Positions 53,995 through 64,000 of a stretch of 64,000 bases of DNA are shown in pieces. Both the position numbers and the translations under genes were made by a program. The DNA comes from Mangifera indica. Lineage: Eukaryota; Streptophyta; Magnoliopsida; Sapindales; Anacardiaceae. The notes under the pieces were generated by a model that worked only from the letters and a program-made list of their open reading frames with translations, had not been told where the DNA came from and ran no database searches. The stretch covers positions 15,757,639 through 15,821,638 of the forward strand of contig NC_058141.1 of the NCBI RefSeq assembly GCF_011075055.1, in the 5' to 3' direction. How positions within the stretch are numbered: the first letter of the stretch is position 1; the number at the start of each line of letters is the position of its first letter.

Positions 53995-56900
53995 TTTTTC
54001 ACATAAAGCTGCCCCTACAGGCATCTTGGTAAGCTCTCATGTCCTGTCTCTTGTTAGAATAAATTAATCCAACTCTAATAACTTGTTTATACTCAAATAT
54101 ATATCTTCGTCTCTCTTGACTTGTGTTATCTTTTTCCAGCCTGCCTGGAGATTTGAAAGCCCAACCGAAACCAGAAAAAAGGAAAAAAAATGAAGTAGCA
54201 GTGAGGCATGAAAAACAATAGACAGAAAGCTTATTTTTCAAGCGGAGTTTGATGAAGGGAGGTTGTTGTTCACCAGGAAAATTAAAGCTCAGGTTCCAGT
54301 AGAGTAAAGGGGCATCTGAAGATGAATAATGAAAATAAAAAGGGCAGCAAAACCAATGGATGATAAAGAAAGAACACCAAGCCAAGGACACATAAAACCG
54401 ACCAAATAAGACCAGATCCTTTAGCAGATCCATTTCGACTCCATAAAGTTGCTCATGCACAAATTCCAAGAACCTTTGGTTGTTAAATCCAGACACTTAA
54501 TTATTTCCTGTAAAATATAATATTATATAAAACATTTGTCTCTTATTCTTGCAGTTATTACAGTTATTTTTGCCGTTATCTCTTTTACTTTCTCAAGTCT
54601 CTCTTATCTCTGGTTACTGGTTCTAATGGACAAATGGATCAAAGCCCCAAAAAGATCAAAAGATGTATACAGTTTCTTATTCACTTATAGCATCTGTTCT
54701 TTTATCAATTCAAAATAGGATCCTGATTTGTTTGTAGCCATTCAATCCATCCTTTGGCTTTTCTTTACCCACCATTTTGCAAGTAGGATAAATATCCGGC
54801 AATTTCTTTCCCACTTTATTTTTACTGTGACATTGTATGCAACTACTTTAAATATATTTGATATATATTATTATATAATTTGATAATTTTAAAATAAGAA
54901 TAAGGAACAATATTTTGTATACTTACTTTAAACACATAACTACGTATATATTTATATGTGTCATAACATGATTGAATATTATTTTATCTTTAATTCAAAA
55001 TCATTTACTCATATGATAACACATATAAATATATACATATTGTATATCAAAAATACGTATATATAATTTTATTAAAGAATAAAATAACACCTAATTATAT
55101 AAATAAATACTCATTTATGTATTTTAAATAGATACGTATAACATTACCCGTATTTTTATCGCTAATTATAGTATGCCCAGAATCATAGTTAACGGATGCT
55201 ATACTAGGAGTATGTATATAAGTTAAAAAAGACCATCATAAATAGGAATAATTAAGGTATTTGTGAGAATAATTTTTTTATACTTTTCATTAGAAATATG
55301 TACCTAGGTTCTTTTTTAAATACCTGATTTCAATATAGAAAAATATTAATTTCTTGCACAAATAAGTGATTTCTTAAAAAATAAAAAATAAAAAAAGAAA
55401 ACAAAAAATCATTTTAAAATATATCTTTGCAAATTAATACTCCTAAACACTACAGATAATCCAAACTTAGAGCCATTGATATTATATCATAGTAAGAAAA
55501 ATCCTCAAAACAGAAGCCATATTGTCTCAGTAAAAATCGGAATACTTATCAAATTACAATTGGATCATGTCTATCCTCAAATTGCAAAAAGGCCATTAAA
55601 TCAGATTCTTGTCATATTTTGAATTAATGATTGCAACATGATAAGTAAACCAATTAATAACTAATTACATACTTATGTTTACCTTTAATGATTGCTGATT
55701 ACCCAAAATAGAGAGTTTACCCATTTGATTAAACATAATGAATTGGACTTGAACCTGTTTCATATTCATGCGGCCCCATGTGTCGCCTTATCCAACCAAT
55801 TAATCAGCAGAAGAATCGAACAGACATTGATTCGACTAAAGAATTTGACACACATGGATCACTTCAATGGCTTATTTGTAAGCATTCTTGACCCAAAAAT
55901 CAAACGACTATAAAGAATTAAATATATATTAAAAAAAATATTATATTTAGAAGTTGCCGCAGTTGTGAATACAGACAGTGCATGTGATTCTTATGTTCCA
56001 TCTGTACTCTATGCTTACCCACTTGTTGATTTTGAACGCCCAATTGGGAAAAAAGGATCAATGTATTAATGTTGATCCACCAAGAAGATTATTCAGTCTT
56101 TTTCATCATGTGCAATGCCATCTCCATAGCCGTCAGTCGCCTCCAGAAAGAGCTAGTTTCTTGGTTTCTTTTGCTTTATCTCTATTTTTATCAGGATAAT
56201 TACATCACCGTCTTTCTTAAGAAAATCTTGTTCAAATCTATCTCAAGTAGTCCCTTTTAATTTCAAGTTTATCTCTCAACCCCTTCTCCATCAAAGATAA
56301 CCTTTAAAGATTTATTTAGTTGGAATAATATTTTATTATAAAAAATAAAAAATTATTATAAAAATAAATTACTTAAAATATTATTAGTATAAATTATTAT
56401 TATTATATTTGATAAAAATTGATAGATATAAATAATTTTTATATTTTGTTGAATGTAATAAAGGATAATATGATATTATTTTACATAAATATATTTAAAT
56501 ATAATTATTTTTAAAAAAATAAATAAATAAATATAAAATTATAATAAAATCAAAATTAATTTGATAATCTTTTATATATTATCTGTTATATCATTATTGA
56601 TAACAGATTAAAAAAATAATATTAATAATAAAAGATAAATTATCCAAATAATATTTAGATAGCATGAACCAAAGACATCTAAAAATCAAGTTAATCCTTA
56701 AATATAGATTAAAAAACATAAAGTTAAAGTGTTGTCAGTGGAAGTAAGGAATATCCAATATAAATAATGACCCTATTAAATATACTCTTAATAAATTCTC
56801 TTAAGTTTTGAGGGTTGAAAAATGATTTGAAATTGAGAGGACACAACTTTAATTTAATTAGATGCTGTCTGTCATCTTCATTTGACAAAGTATAATCAAA

Positions 56901-58962
56901 TTGTCGTAACTGTCCTGAGAACTACACGTATGTTGTTGCAGCTTACAAGTAATGGTTTGTGACTCACCAACTCATCAATTTTGGCTTTGGGGTCCCAACC
57001 CTATGTTTATTGTTTTGATTTTTTCTTTTTTTTTTAAATAATAATCTGCTGTTTACATCTTAGCCATCCTGGCAGAATTTATTTAATTATCTTTATTTAG
57101 ATCGGTGAATTAATTGGTTTATTTTAAGGAGTTTCCTCATAATTTGATTTCAAGTCGAAGGGGGCTTTTTTAAAAAGCTTAACTCCAGAATAATCAGTAA
57201 GAAAGATCATAGTGTAATAATCATGCAAAGAATCCTCCAAGTTAAGTATGAAGTATCAGCCTTGCCCTGTCTTGTACCTGGAGACTTCTCATTTACTGTT
57301 GATGATGATATAGGGACATACATAACCCATCAAAATCTTGATGTGACATGACCCTGATATGTATGCATAAGCATCATGCATGCACACTTGTTAACATGGA
57401 GATCCTTCTTGGCCCTGCCAAGCCTCCCATCGGTCCATCTCTATGCATGGTGTGTCAACATCTCATCTCATGGCATGGGACACCCATGCACATTAATTTG
57501 ACTGTGATTAGAGATAGATGTATAAGCTTAATTGCCTTTCATTGTTTAAGCTGGCCGACAACCATTTATGGTCATCTTTAATTTGCTCTTAATTTGACCT
57601 GTCCTTCACCTAGTAAAAATCTTACACGCTCAAAAAGAAAATATTTATGCAACAAAGACTATACCATATCATGTTATTCTTCATGTGGATCTTTGATGAA
57701 AAGCATTCATCAAATTCTGATAATTAGTCAAATTACTTTGTCCATACATATTTATTCGACGAAAACGAGCGTGTTGCAAAAAAATGGACCACAAGTAGTG
57801 CTGCTTCTTCTCTGAAACATTAAAAAGACGACAGAAAACACTTCGTGGTTGTGTTTCCGATTGTTTGAACCGAACCTTATATGCAAATAAATAAATTAAT
57901 AAAGAGTTAAGTGAGTAACAACCGCATTAACTTAAAAAAATTCTACACTGGTTCGCTTATTTTGTTCCTTTAGCCAAAAGATAAGAACGGGGATTATTCT
58001 GATATCAACTTGGTTGTCAATCCATACAGTGACCCAGTTTAAGCGGGACCAGATGGTTGGGACGGTGCAGGCTTTGGTGACAGCCAATGGGACCAGGGTC
58101 CTAATGGAGGAGCAACCCCGCATGGGAAGGCCTCTCTTCTCCATTGAATTGGCTTGTCTCTTTTGTGGAATAGATAGAAGAGGGGAAGAGAGGTGTAAAG
58201 AAGGTGACATTGATTTAATATTTGTGGTGTCCTCGTCTCTTTTTCTTTAGTACCAAAGGCATGGGCTGTCTTCCAAACAAAGGGTTATGGACTAGGCTTC
58301 TTAATTGCTGCCACTTGTGTTATGTTTTCCACTCTTTCTTCTTTAACCCCATACATTTTTTGCAGATGCTTGCTTTTGCCTACCTCTTGTTTGCTCAAAA
58401 ATTGAAATATACTTTAACAGACTAACATATGGATAAGTCAGAATTTGATAAATTACAGTCAATCTAACTTGCAATACTGAAAATCATCAAAAAGGAAAGA
58501 ATAACGGTTGATTTTTCTTTACCATGACTTTCCAAAATGAAAATATTTAATCTATTTGTATTTGTAGTTTAATTGAGATCCTGACGACTATAAAAAACTA
58601 CAAAAGCTTTTTGATGGTCTCTGGATCGATCATTCGTCTCATGGATAATGGGCCTGAATTCTTTGGAACATTGGGCCTTTGACTGTGAGCCATGTGATGG
58701 TAGTTCAAACAAAGAAAAAGTCCGACAATAGTCTGGGCTTAGTTGGGCTTCGGTCCATATAAATAAAATGGTGAGTCCAATCCAAGTTCACTTAATAAAG
58801 TTTGGAAGCCTGAACATATACCAGGCTCTTCTCCAAATCCAGAGGCAAAAACAGATCCGTCTTTGATTATTAATCCAACAAGTTTGGTTGAGAACCATGT
58901 TTTGAACTTGAAATTTCCAACGGCATCAACTCACCAACAAAAGTATGAAAGAATTGCATTAG
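53995..58962. other. Intergenic region, bHLH137-like to GT29 pseudogene
   Basis: The first few hundred bases are probably the bHLH 3' UTR. An AT-rich palindrome lies at 54942-55038, AT-rich sequence at 55060-55440 and 56300-56700, and mixed sequence at 57180-58850. No gene is recognised. The ORFs near 58014-58250 on both strands are not convincing. Confidence 0.5.
54942..55038. repeat. AT-rich palindromic MITE-like repeat, copy 4
   Basis: The arms TATATTTATATGTGTCATAA (left) and TGATAACACATATAAATATA (right) are near-perfect reverse complements. The core TTTAATTCAAAATCATTTA resembles the reversed core of the copies near 10.7-11.9 kb. Confidence 0.5.
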
Positions 58963-59159
58963 ATTACGCTACTTCAGTTGGGGTTTCTAGTTGCGTTATC
59001 ATCTGGACTTGCTGCCATCTCATCTACATCACTGGAGTTTTTACCTTATGTATGCGCCATCTTCCTCTTTTCTACATGATTATTTTTATATGTTGATTTA
59101 TGGATTTGTCTTTTTAATTTGATATGTTACGTTCTGTAGATTATAATAGGATTTCTGAT

Positions 59160-59316
59160 TGTCGAAAATATAAATTGGGCTTACAAGTGTGAAGATTGAA
59201 ACCCATGTTACATAAAACCAATTGGCTTATGTTAAGGTCCAATTCACACACTTATATACCACTCTCTTATGTTCTATTTATTAGATGTGGGAGTCTCTTT
59301 CTTTGAGTCTTCAACA
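59160..59316 (-). repeat. TRIM LTR, left outer copy
   Basis: 157 bases, identical by eye to the copy at 59734-59890. Confidence 0.95.
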
Positions 59317-59452
59317 CCCCCGCTTAAGTGCAAGCACCTAGGCTGTTAAACCTGCCTTTTGGCTCAGCCGATTTTTGGCTGGGTGCGTTGTCACTTGTAT
59401 CCAGGAACACTTAGGCTGTTAAACCCGCCGTTTGGCTCGCGCTCTGATACCA

Positions 59453-59609
59453 TGTCGGAAATATAAATTGGGCTTACAAGTGTGTAGATTGAAACCCATG
59501 TTACATAAAACCAATTGGCTTATGTTAAGGTCCAATTCACACACTTATATACCACTCTCTTATGTTCTATTTATTAGATGTGGGACTCTCTTTCTTTGAG
59601 TCTCCAACA
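59453..59609 (-). repeat. TRIM LTR, middle copy
   Basis: 157 bases, differing at four positions from the two outer LTRs. Confidence 0.95.
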
Positions 59610-59733
59610 CCCCCGCTTAAGTGCAAGCACCTAGGCCGTTTGGCTCAGCCGGTTTGTGGCTGGGTGCATTGTCACTTGTATCCAGAAACACTTAGGCTGT
59701 TAAACCCGTCGTTTGACTTATGCTCTGATACCA

Positions 59734-59890
59734 TGTCGAAAATATAAATTGGGCTTACAAGTGTGAAGATTGAAACCCATGTTACATAAAACCAATTGGC
59801 TTATGTTAAGGTCCAATTCACACACTTATATACCACTCTCTTATGTTCTATTTATTAGATGTGGGAGTCTCTTTCTTTGAGTCTTCAACA
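59734..59890 (-). repeat. TRIM LTR, right outer copy (5' LTR of element)
   Basis: 157 bases, adjacent to the second CTGAT target duplication. Confidence 0.95.
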
Positions 59891-61349
59891 CTGATGAAGA
59901 TTGTGAAGCATTGGAGTCTCTACAGAGTGGTTTACAGAAGTGTGTGGTTAGATCTATTTTTTAAATGCTATTGAGATTGAATTTGTAGTTTATTGGCCTG
60001 AATATTTTGATGGGTGTGCAATATTTTCTAACTTATTGTTATTATGACTACTCGAGATGGGTTTATGACGTTGATATCATGCTCAAATGAGTGTTTGTGT
60101 GTGTGTATCTTTTGTAGTATAGAGAACTGTAATGTTTTGTCTTTGGGTTCAGAGGGCAAATGGTTTAGTTTCACAAGCTGTGAATGGTAAAGATTACTGC
60201 CATGTAACAATTAAATTTCATTGTGATACTGTTCCCAAATGGGTAGGTACTTGTTTACTGGTTTAGTGTAACATTCGTGTTAATGGGTACAATATTATTA
60301 ATAACATCTTATCACGGATTTCTTTATTGTTCTGTGTAAAGATGGATTATGACTTGGTTTTCTTATAAATAAACAGAAAGATCCTAAAGCTGGGGAACTC
60401 CAAGGTTTATCAATGAGCTTTAATCTTTGTGAAGCTCTAGCTACATGGGAATGGCGAGTAGTGTTGCACCTGTTTAAAGGTTACCCATTTAATATGCATG
60501 TTTTATGTTTGTATTATTCATTACAATTGATTTGTTATTTGATGAGTTGGTTGCTCAGCGCGAAACAGTACCATGGTTCTCACGAGGAGTTCATCAAGGC
60601 TTTGCAGAATGGCTGGGCCTGGGATGAATATGCTTGGCGTAGGATTAATAAAGGAGTGCTTCTACTAGTAAAACAAGATTGCTGTCTTTTTAGTTTTGGA
60701 GATACTAAAAAAATAATTGGCTGCCTTTATTTGGAATCACTCATAAAAATAACGTGTCACTCAATACAATACACCATAAGTTGCTCTGTGGATGCTCATT
60801 TTTGGTACTTTTTTGATGAATCAATATTTTCAAGTTGGCTACTTGTAGTTTGATGTGGTTCATTTTATTGTAGTAACCACTGTCAGAATAAGCCTTTATG
60901 CATGGAGAAGCTATCACTGGTACTCCCTAAAACATCACCGTTTTTCCTCCTGCAGTTTGGCTGGTGTGCTGTTATTGGTAACTGGGGGGATCTTTTGGAA
61001 ACAAGGTTTGGGAAGGAGTTATGATGCTGTGCTGTTATTAGAGAAAATGAAGCCCTCATCTGGGTTTATCTACAACTATATTGGATGCCCAAAATTGTGC
61101 TATTTAACCCTGAAGTAGTACTTTTTCTTATTTTTTTTTACAGAACCATACAGACTATGTGGGCAAGAAAAGTACATTTTGTCTTCTTAATGGGGAATCT
61201 TCTAAAGCTCTTGATGAAGTTGTGGAGTTAGATGGTATGAGTACCAACCCACTTCTTATTAGACCCATTGAACATAACCAGAGACACTAAAATTCTGATT
61301 TTTGCAGAAACAAATCCCTATTCATGACATCATGAGCAAGATGATAAAG

Positions 61350-62577
61350 GCACGTATGTTGTTCTCATGTAGCTTCTTCTGTATGATTGATTTTTCTTTG
61401 CAAACTGGTGCTTCTTGTTGCTGCACATGTAAACATTTTTATAGGTTTGGAAATCCTTTTTGTGTGTGGAATGGCTAAAACCTAAACCATACGTGTTGAA
61501 AAATTATGCTTTTGAAATTTTATGTTTCCAATAATCCTTTTTTTGTTTTTTTTGTTTTTACATTCACCTCCTCATCCTGGACTTCTCTTTCATTAGTGTT
61601 CATGATATTTAGTGAATTTACAATTTTTAATCATCTTCAATGGTCAGTACTGATGTAATTTATTTTTGTTCATTTTCATTATGAGAGAACCACTGTTTCC
61701 CACTCAAGGTTTTGTTCATTTTCTCACCTATCCTTAAAATTCAAAGATTAGTTTTAGTTGTCAAAGAATGTTTTCATTTGTTTGTTGTTTATGTATTACA
61801 AAATTCATATCATTTGCATCCTTATAATACAACCAATGTACTTTTTTTTTTTTTCACCAAATTAGAAATTTATCACTTAAACCTGATTAAGGTGAGAGAA
61901 ATAGTGGGTGTGAGAGAAAGTATGACTTATAAGGTGATTTGTCGAGATAAAAAAGTGTAAGTTCGGTAGTGATAATAGTAGTGATAGAGAAGAAGAGAAT
62001 ATTGATGCAAAATTGATATATAAAGTGATGATATGATAATTAAAAAAAAAAGTGAAATATTACATGACAAAATAACTTTCTAATACTATGTTTAAATTCT
62101 TTTTCCTTAAATTAATTGAATGTGAAAAATTATTATTTTTATTTATGTTAGCCAGACTTGAAAGTAAGTGTTAAATGTAATTAATTCATTCATTAGAAAA
62201 CAGTAAACACAATGAGTGAGTAAATAATTTTTGAGTTCACAGCAACTCAGCAAGTGTAATTCGCTCTTACGGCAGGAGCGTATTAGCGTAATACCTGACG
62301 AACAATTAACACTTGTTGTTTCACTTCCGCCCTATTAACTAATAATTCACTCGACAGTCGACTCAACCCGAAGACTATTTCTCTTCTCTTCCTCTCAGAA
62401 AACGAAACAAGGAAATCCTGGTTCTGCCTTCAGTTTTAATATCTTACTTTCTTTACATATACTCGCGAAAACCTAGGGTTTTGTTTTATCCTTCCTTATC
62501 TAAATTTAGGTTAAGATAAAAGTGGCAAACACTAATTTGAGAAGAGAAAGATATTTCTCCTTTCTTTATTTCTTTAA
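61350..62577. other. Intergenic region and SAM gene leader
   Basis: The missing 3' exons of the GT29 gene are not found here. Most of the sequence is AT-rich, with a poly-T run near 61842-61853. From about 62250 the sequence becomes more balanced and is likely the promoter and 5' UTR of the SAM-domain gene. Confidence 0.55.
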
Positions 62578-63537
62578 ATGGGGGACCCTTCGGAGGGTCA
62601 ATTAAATGGTGTCGTCGCAGGGGGAGGAGGAGGAACCATGTTGGTACCTTCATCTGAAACCGTTGGATCAAAGCGTCAACGAAGGCCAAGCGTCAGATTA
62701 GGTGATATCGGTGGTGACCTCCATCACCACCAACTATACGACTCGCACGTAAGACGAACCACCGCTGGCGCCACCACTACGACCGTCGCTAACTCCACAA
62801 AACAATTCAAGCACCACCATATGACTGCTCTCGATCACAGAAGAGAGGCAAGTAAGTCTTCAAAGACTCGAGCTTTAACCAATTTAAGCGCTAATTCTGG
62901 TGAATTCACTGAAACCCTAGATGAAAATCTTGATAGTGTTGCAATTGGGAGTTGGAAGGTAAAGGATTCGAAGAAACGAGGATCTGCAAAGAGGGGTAGG
63001 TCTAATTGGGTATCCAAAAACAATGAGACCCTAGGGGATAAAAATAACAATAACAATAGCAACGATAATGTTACTAGCCACTTTGAAGGAGATGAAAAAT
63101 ATAGTGGAGGAGATGATATGGAAGATGGGTATCGAGGCTTTGATATGGAAAACTCGGAGAGTCCTTTAAAAGAGCACAGCCCTGTTCATTCTCTCGAGAA
63201 CTTAGCTGTTGATGGGCACGAAAGGGAGGTTCTTTATTACAATAGGAGAGGAATCGCTAGGGTTAATAGGGAATATAATGATGGGGTGGAGTTGTCTGGG
63301 CCGTCTGATAATGATGTAAGGGATTGGAATAGGAGTGGGAGTGAAGATGGAGTGAGGATTTGGTTGAATAGTATAGGGTTGGGGAGGTACGCACCAGTTT
63401 TTGAGATACATGAGGTAGATGATGAGGTATTGCCAATGTTGACATTGGAAGATTTAAAGGATATGGGGATAAATGCTGTGGGGTCAAGGAGGAAAATGTA
63501 TTGTGCGATACAGAAGCTGGGAAAGGGGTTTTCGTGA
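62578..63537 (+). CDS. SAM-domain protein
   Basis: A single-exon gene of 319 residues begins at ATG 62578 (MGDPSEGQLNG). Residues 1-255 look disordered: Gly run, KRQRRPSVRLGDI basic motif, His and Thr clusters, an Asn run (NNNNNSNDN) and acidic stretches. Residues 257-315 form a sterile alpha motif (VRIWLNSIGLGRYAPVFEIH, LTLEDLKDMGI, SRRKMYCAIQKL), a protein- or RNA-interaction domain that can polymerise. The family is plant-specific in this architecture, and its function is not established. The KRQRRPSVRLGD motif is shared with plant homologues and may be a nuclear signal. Confidence 0.9.
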   Translation: MGDPSEGQLNGVVAGGGGGTMLVPSSETVGSKRQRRPSVRLGDIGGDLHHHQLYDSHVRRTTAGATTTTVANSTKQFKHHHMTALDHRREASKSSKTRALTNLSANSGEFTETLDENLDSVAIGSWKVKDSKKRGSAKRGRSNWVSKNNETLGDKNNNNNSNDNVTSHFEGDEKYSGGDDMEDGYRGFDMENSESPLKEHSPVHSLENLAVDGHEREVLYYNRRGIARVNREYNDGVELSGPSDNDVRDWNRSGSEDGVRIWLNSIGLGRYAPVFEIHEVDDEVLPMLTLEDLKDMGINAVGSRRKMYCAIQKLGKGFS

Positions 63538-64000
63538 AGCTTTGGTCAGTGGGATTTTAGTATTCGAGGAAACATTTAGTTGTCAGCCATGGCAATGTAA
63601 GGTGCAATGCAATGTCTGAACTACTTTGAGCATTTTAGTTTTTTCGTTTTCTTATGTGGTTCTGGCAGTAGTCTTTTTTTGGAATACTAGGCTTATTTCT
63701 TAGTGGTTTTATTCATGCTCTATATATGTTTTAATCCAGTGCAATTTTCTAGTATATAGTATCATGATGGATATGCTGAAAGTCTTTTTGGTAATGAATG
63801 CTGATAACATTGGTCCAATATGAGAAATACATCTAGTTTCATGAGGTTTTGAGGGAGGATGAGGAAAAGGAAATACTTAAGCAAGGGAGCTGATGCAATC
63901 CTGCAAAATACAGCTCAACACAACAATAATGATAATGAATTGGTGGCAAAATATTAAGGAAAAAACAATTGAGTAATGAGCTGGAAAGGAATTCTTTTAT
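63538..64000 (+). other. SAM gene 3' UTR and downstream
   Basis: Non-coding sequence downstream of the SAM stop, probably 3' UTR for the first 200-300 bases. No further gene is seen before the window ends. Confidence 0.55.

Larger units (their letters stand above)
59160..59890 (-). mobile_element. TRIM retrotransposon with three LTRs
   Basis: On the minus strand the order is LTR-internal-LTR-internal-LTR. Each LTR is 157 bases and runs TGTTG...CGACA. Each internal part (59610-59733, 124 bases; 59317-59452, 136 bases) starts directly with the primer-binding site TGGTATCAGAGC (initiator Met tRNA complement; 59722-59733 and 59441-59452) and ends with a polypurine tract AAGCGGGGG next to the following LTR. 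The whole 731-base unit is bracketed by the perfect 5-base duplication CTGAT (59155-59159 and 59891-59895). No protein is encoded, and no 5S-like Cassandra sequence is seen. Removing the element and one CTGAT restores the GT29 exon SDEDCEALE. Confidence 0.93.
58963..61349 (+). pseudogene. Decayed sialyltransferase-like (GT29) gene, SIA2-type, 3' truncated
   Basis: Pieces of a plant GT29 protein appear in gene order. An N-terminal anchor segment (LLQLGFLVALSSGLAAIS, 58969-59032) lacks a proper ATG (ATT at the expected site, 58963) and has lost one base near 59033. An exon (59150-59946) encodes SDEDCEALESLQSGLQKCV but is split by a 731-base TRIM. Intact exon 60153-60242 reads RANGLVSQAVNGKDYCHV and so on. 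Exon 60377 onward reads KDPKAGELQGLSMSFNLCEA. A later exon has lost one base near 60586. Exon about 60875-61023 carries [19 protein letters not shown], where the sialylmotif L Ser is Trp, and ends in a frameshift. Exons 61144-61234 and 61308-61349 (IHDIMSKMIK) follow. The 3' half with sialylmotif S is absent. Intact members are Golgi type II glycosyltransferases. Confidence 0.85.

Noticed and set aside
57375..57500. Possible microRNA hairpin with CTTGGC/GCCAAG and GCATGGG/CCCATGC stems
   Set aside because: The stems are only 6-7 base pairs and do not extend into a single long precursor. No known plant miRNA matches.
58014..58250. Overlapping ORFs on both strands in a GC-balanced stretch
   Set aside because: Neither shows a domain, a splice context or a family motif.
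59160..59890. Reading the element as a Cassandra TRIM
   Set aside because: Cassandra LTRs carry a 5S rRNA-like segment, which is absent here.

Overview
The window is nuclear DNA from a flowering plant, almost certainly a eudicot. The genes carry many short introns (80-1000 bp) with GT-AG borders, the intergenic DNA is very AT-rich, and every recognised protein belongs to a plant family (auxin response factor, ICE1-type bHLH, plastid ClpC, PHS1, SCD2). Protein resemblance points to a non-Brassicaceae eudicot. I cannot name the species.

Layout from left to right: the 3' part of an ARF2-type auxin response factor gene (+); an ICE1/SCREAM-type bHLH gene (-); about 5 kb of repeat-bearing AT-rich DNA; a plastid ClpC chaperone gene (+); a PHS1 tubulin-kinase/phosphatase gene (-), tail to tail with ClpC; a spacer with a 130-bp tandem repeat and an extreme G-tract; an SCD2 coiled-coil gene (-); a spacer with a long-inverted-repeat MITE; a mitochondrial phosphate carrier gene (+) preceded by a second complete first exon; a class II tRNA nucleotidyltransferase/poly(A) polymerase-like gene (-); about 6.5 kb without a recognisable gene; a bHLH137-type gene (+); a decayed plant sialyltransferase-like (GT29) pseudogene (+) carrying a three-LTR TRIM retrotransposon inside an exon; and a SAM-domain gene (+).

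The genes form no operon or single pathway. As I recall Arabidopsis gene order (not checked here), CLPC2, SCD2, PHT3;2, a poly(A) polymerase family gene, the GT29 gene SIA2 and a SAM-domain gene sit close together on chromosome 3, and bHLH137 lies next to CLPC1 on chromosome 5. The window therefore looks like a conserved ancestral eudicot block in which the GT29 member has died.

I did not find a new multi-gene system. The best leads are the duplicated, open first exon of the phosphate carrier, the tri-LTR TRIM with a perfect 5-bp target duplication and identical outer LTRs inside the GT29 pseudogene, and two protein-supported GC-AG introns plus a third possible one. Exon borders were set by eye from splice signals, reading phase and family similarity. 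All phases close except in the pseudogene. Untranslated regions and promoters are inferences.
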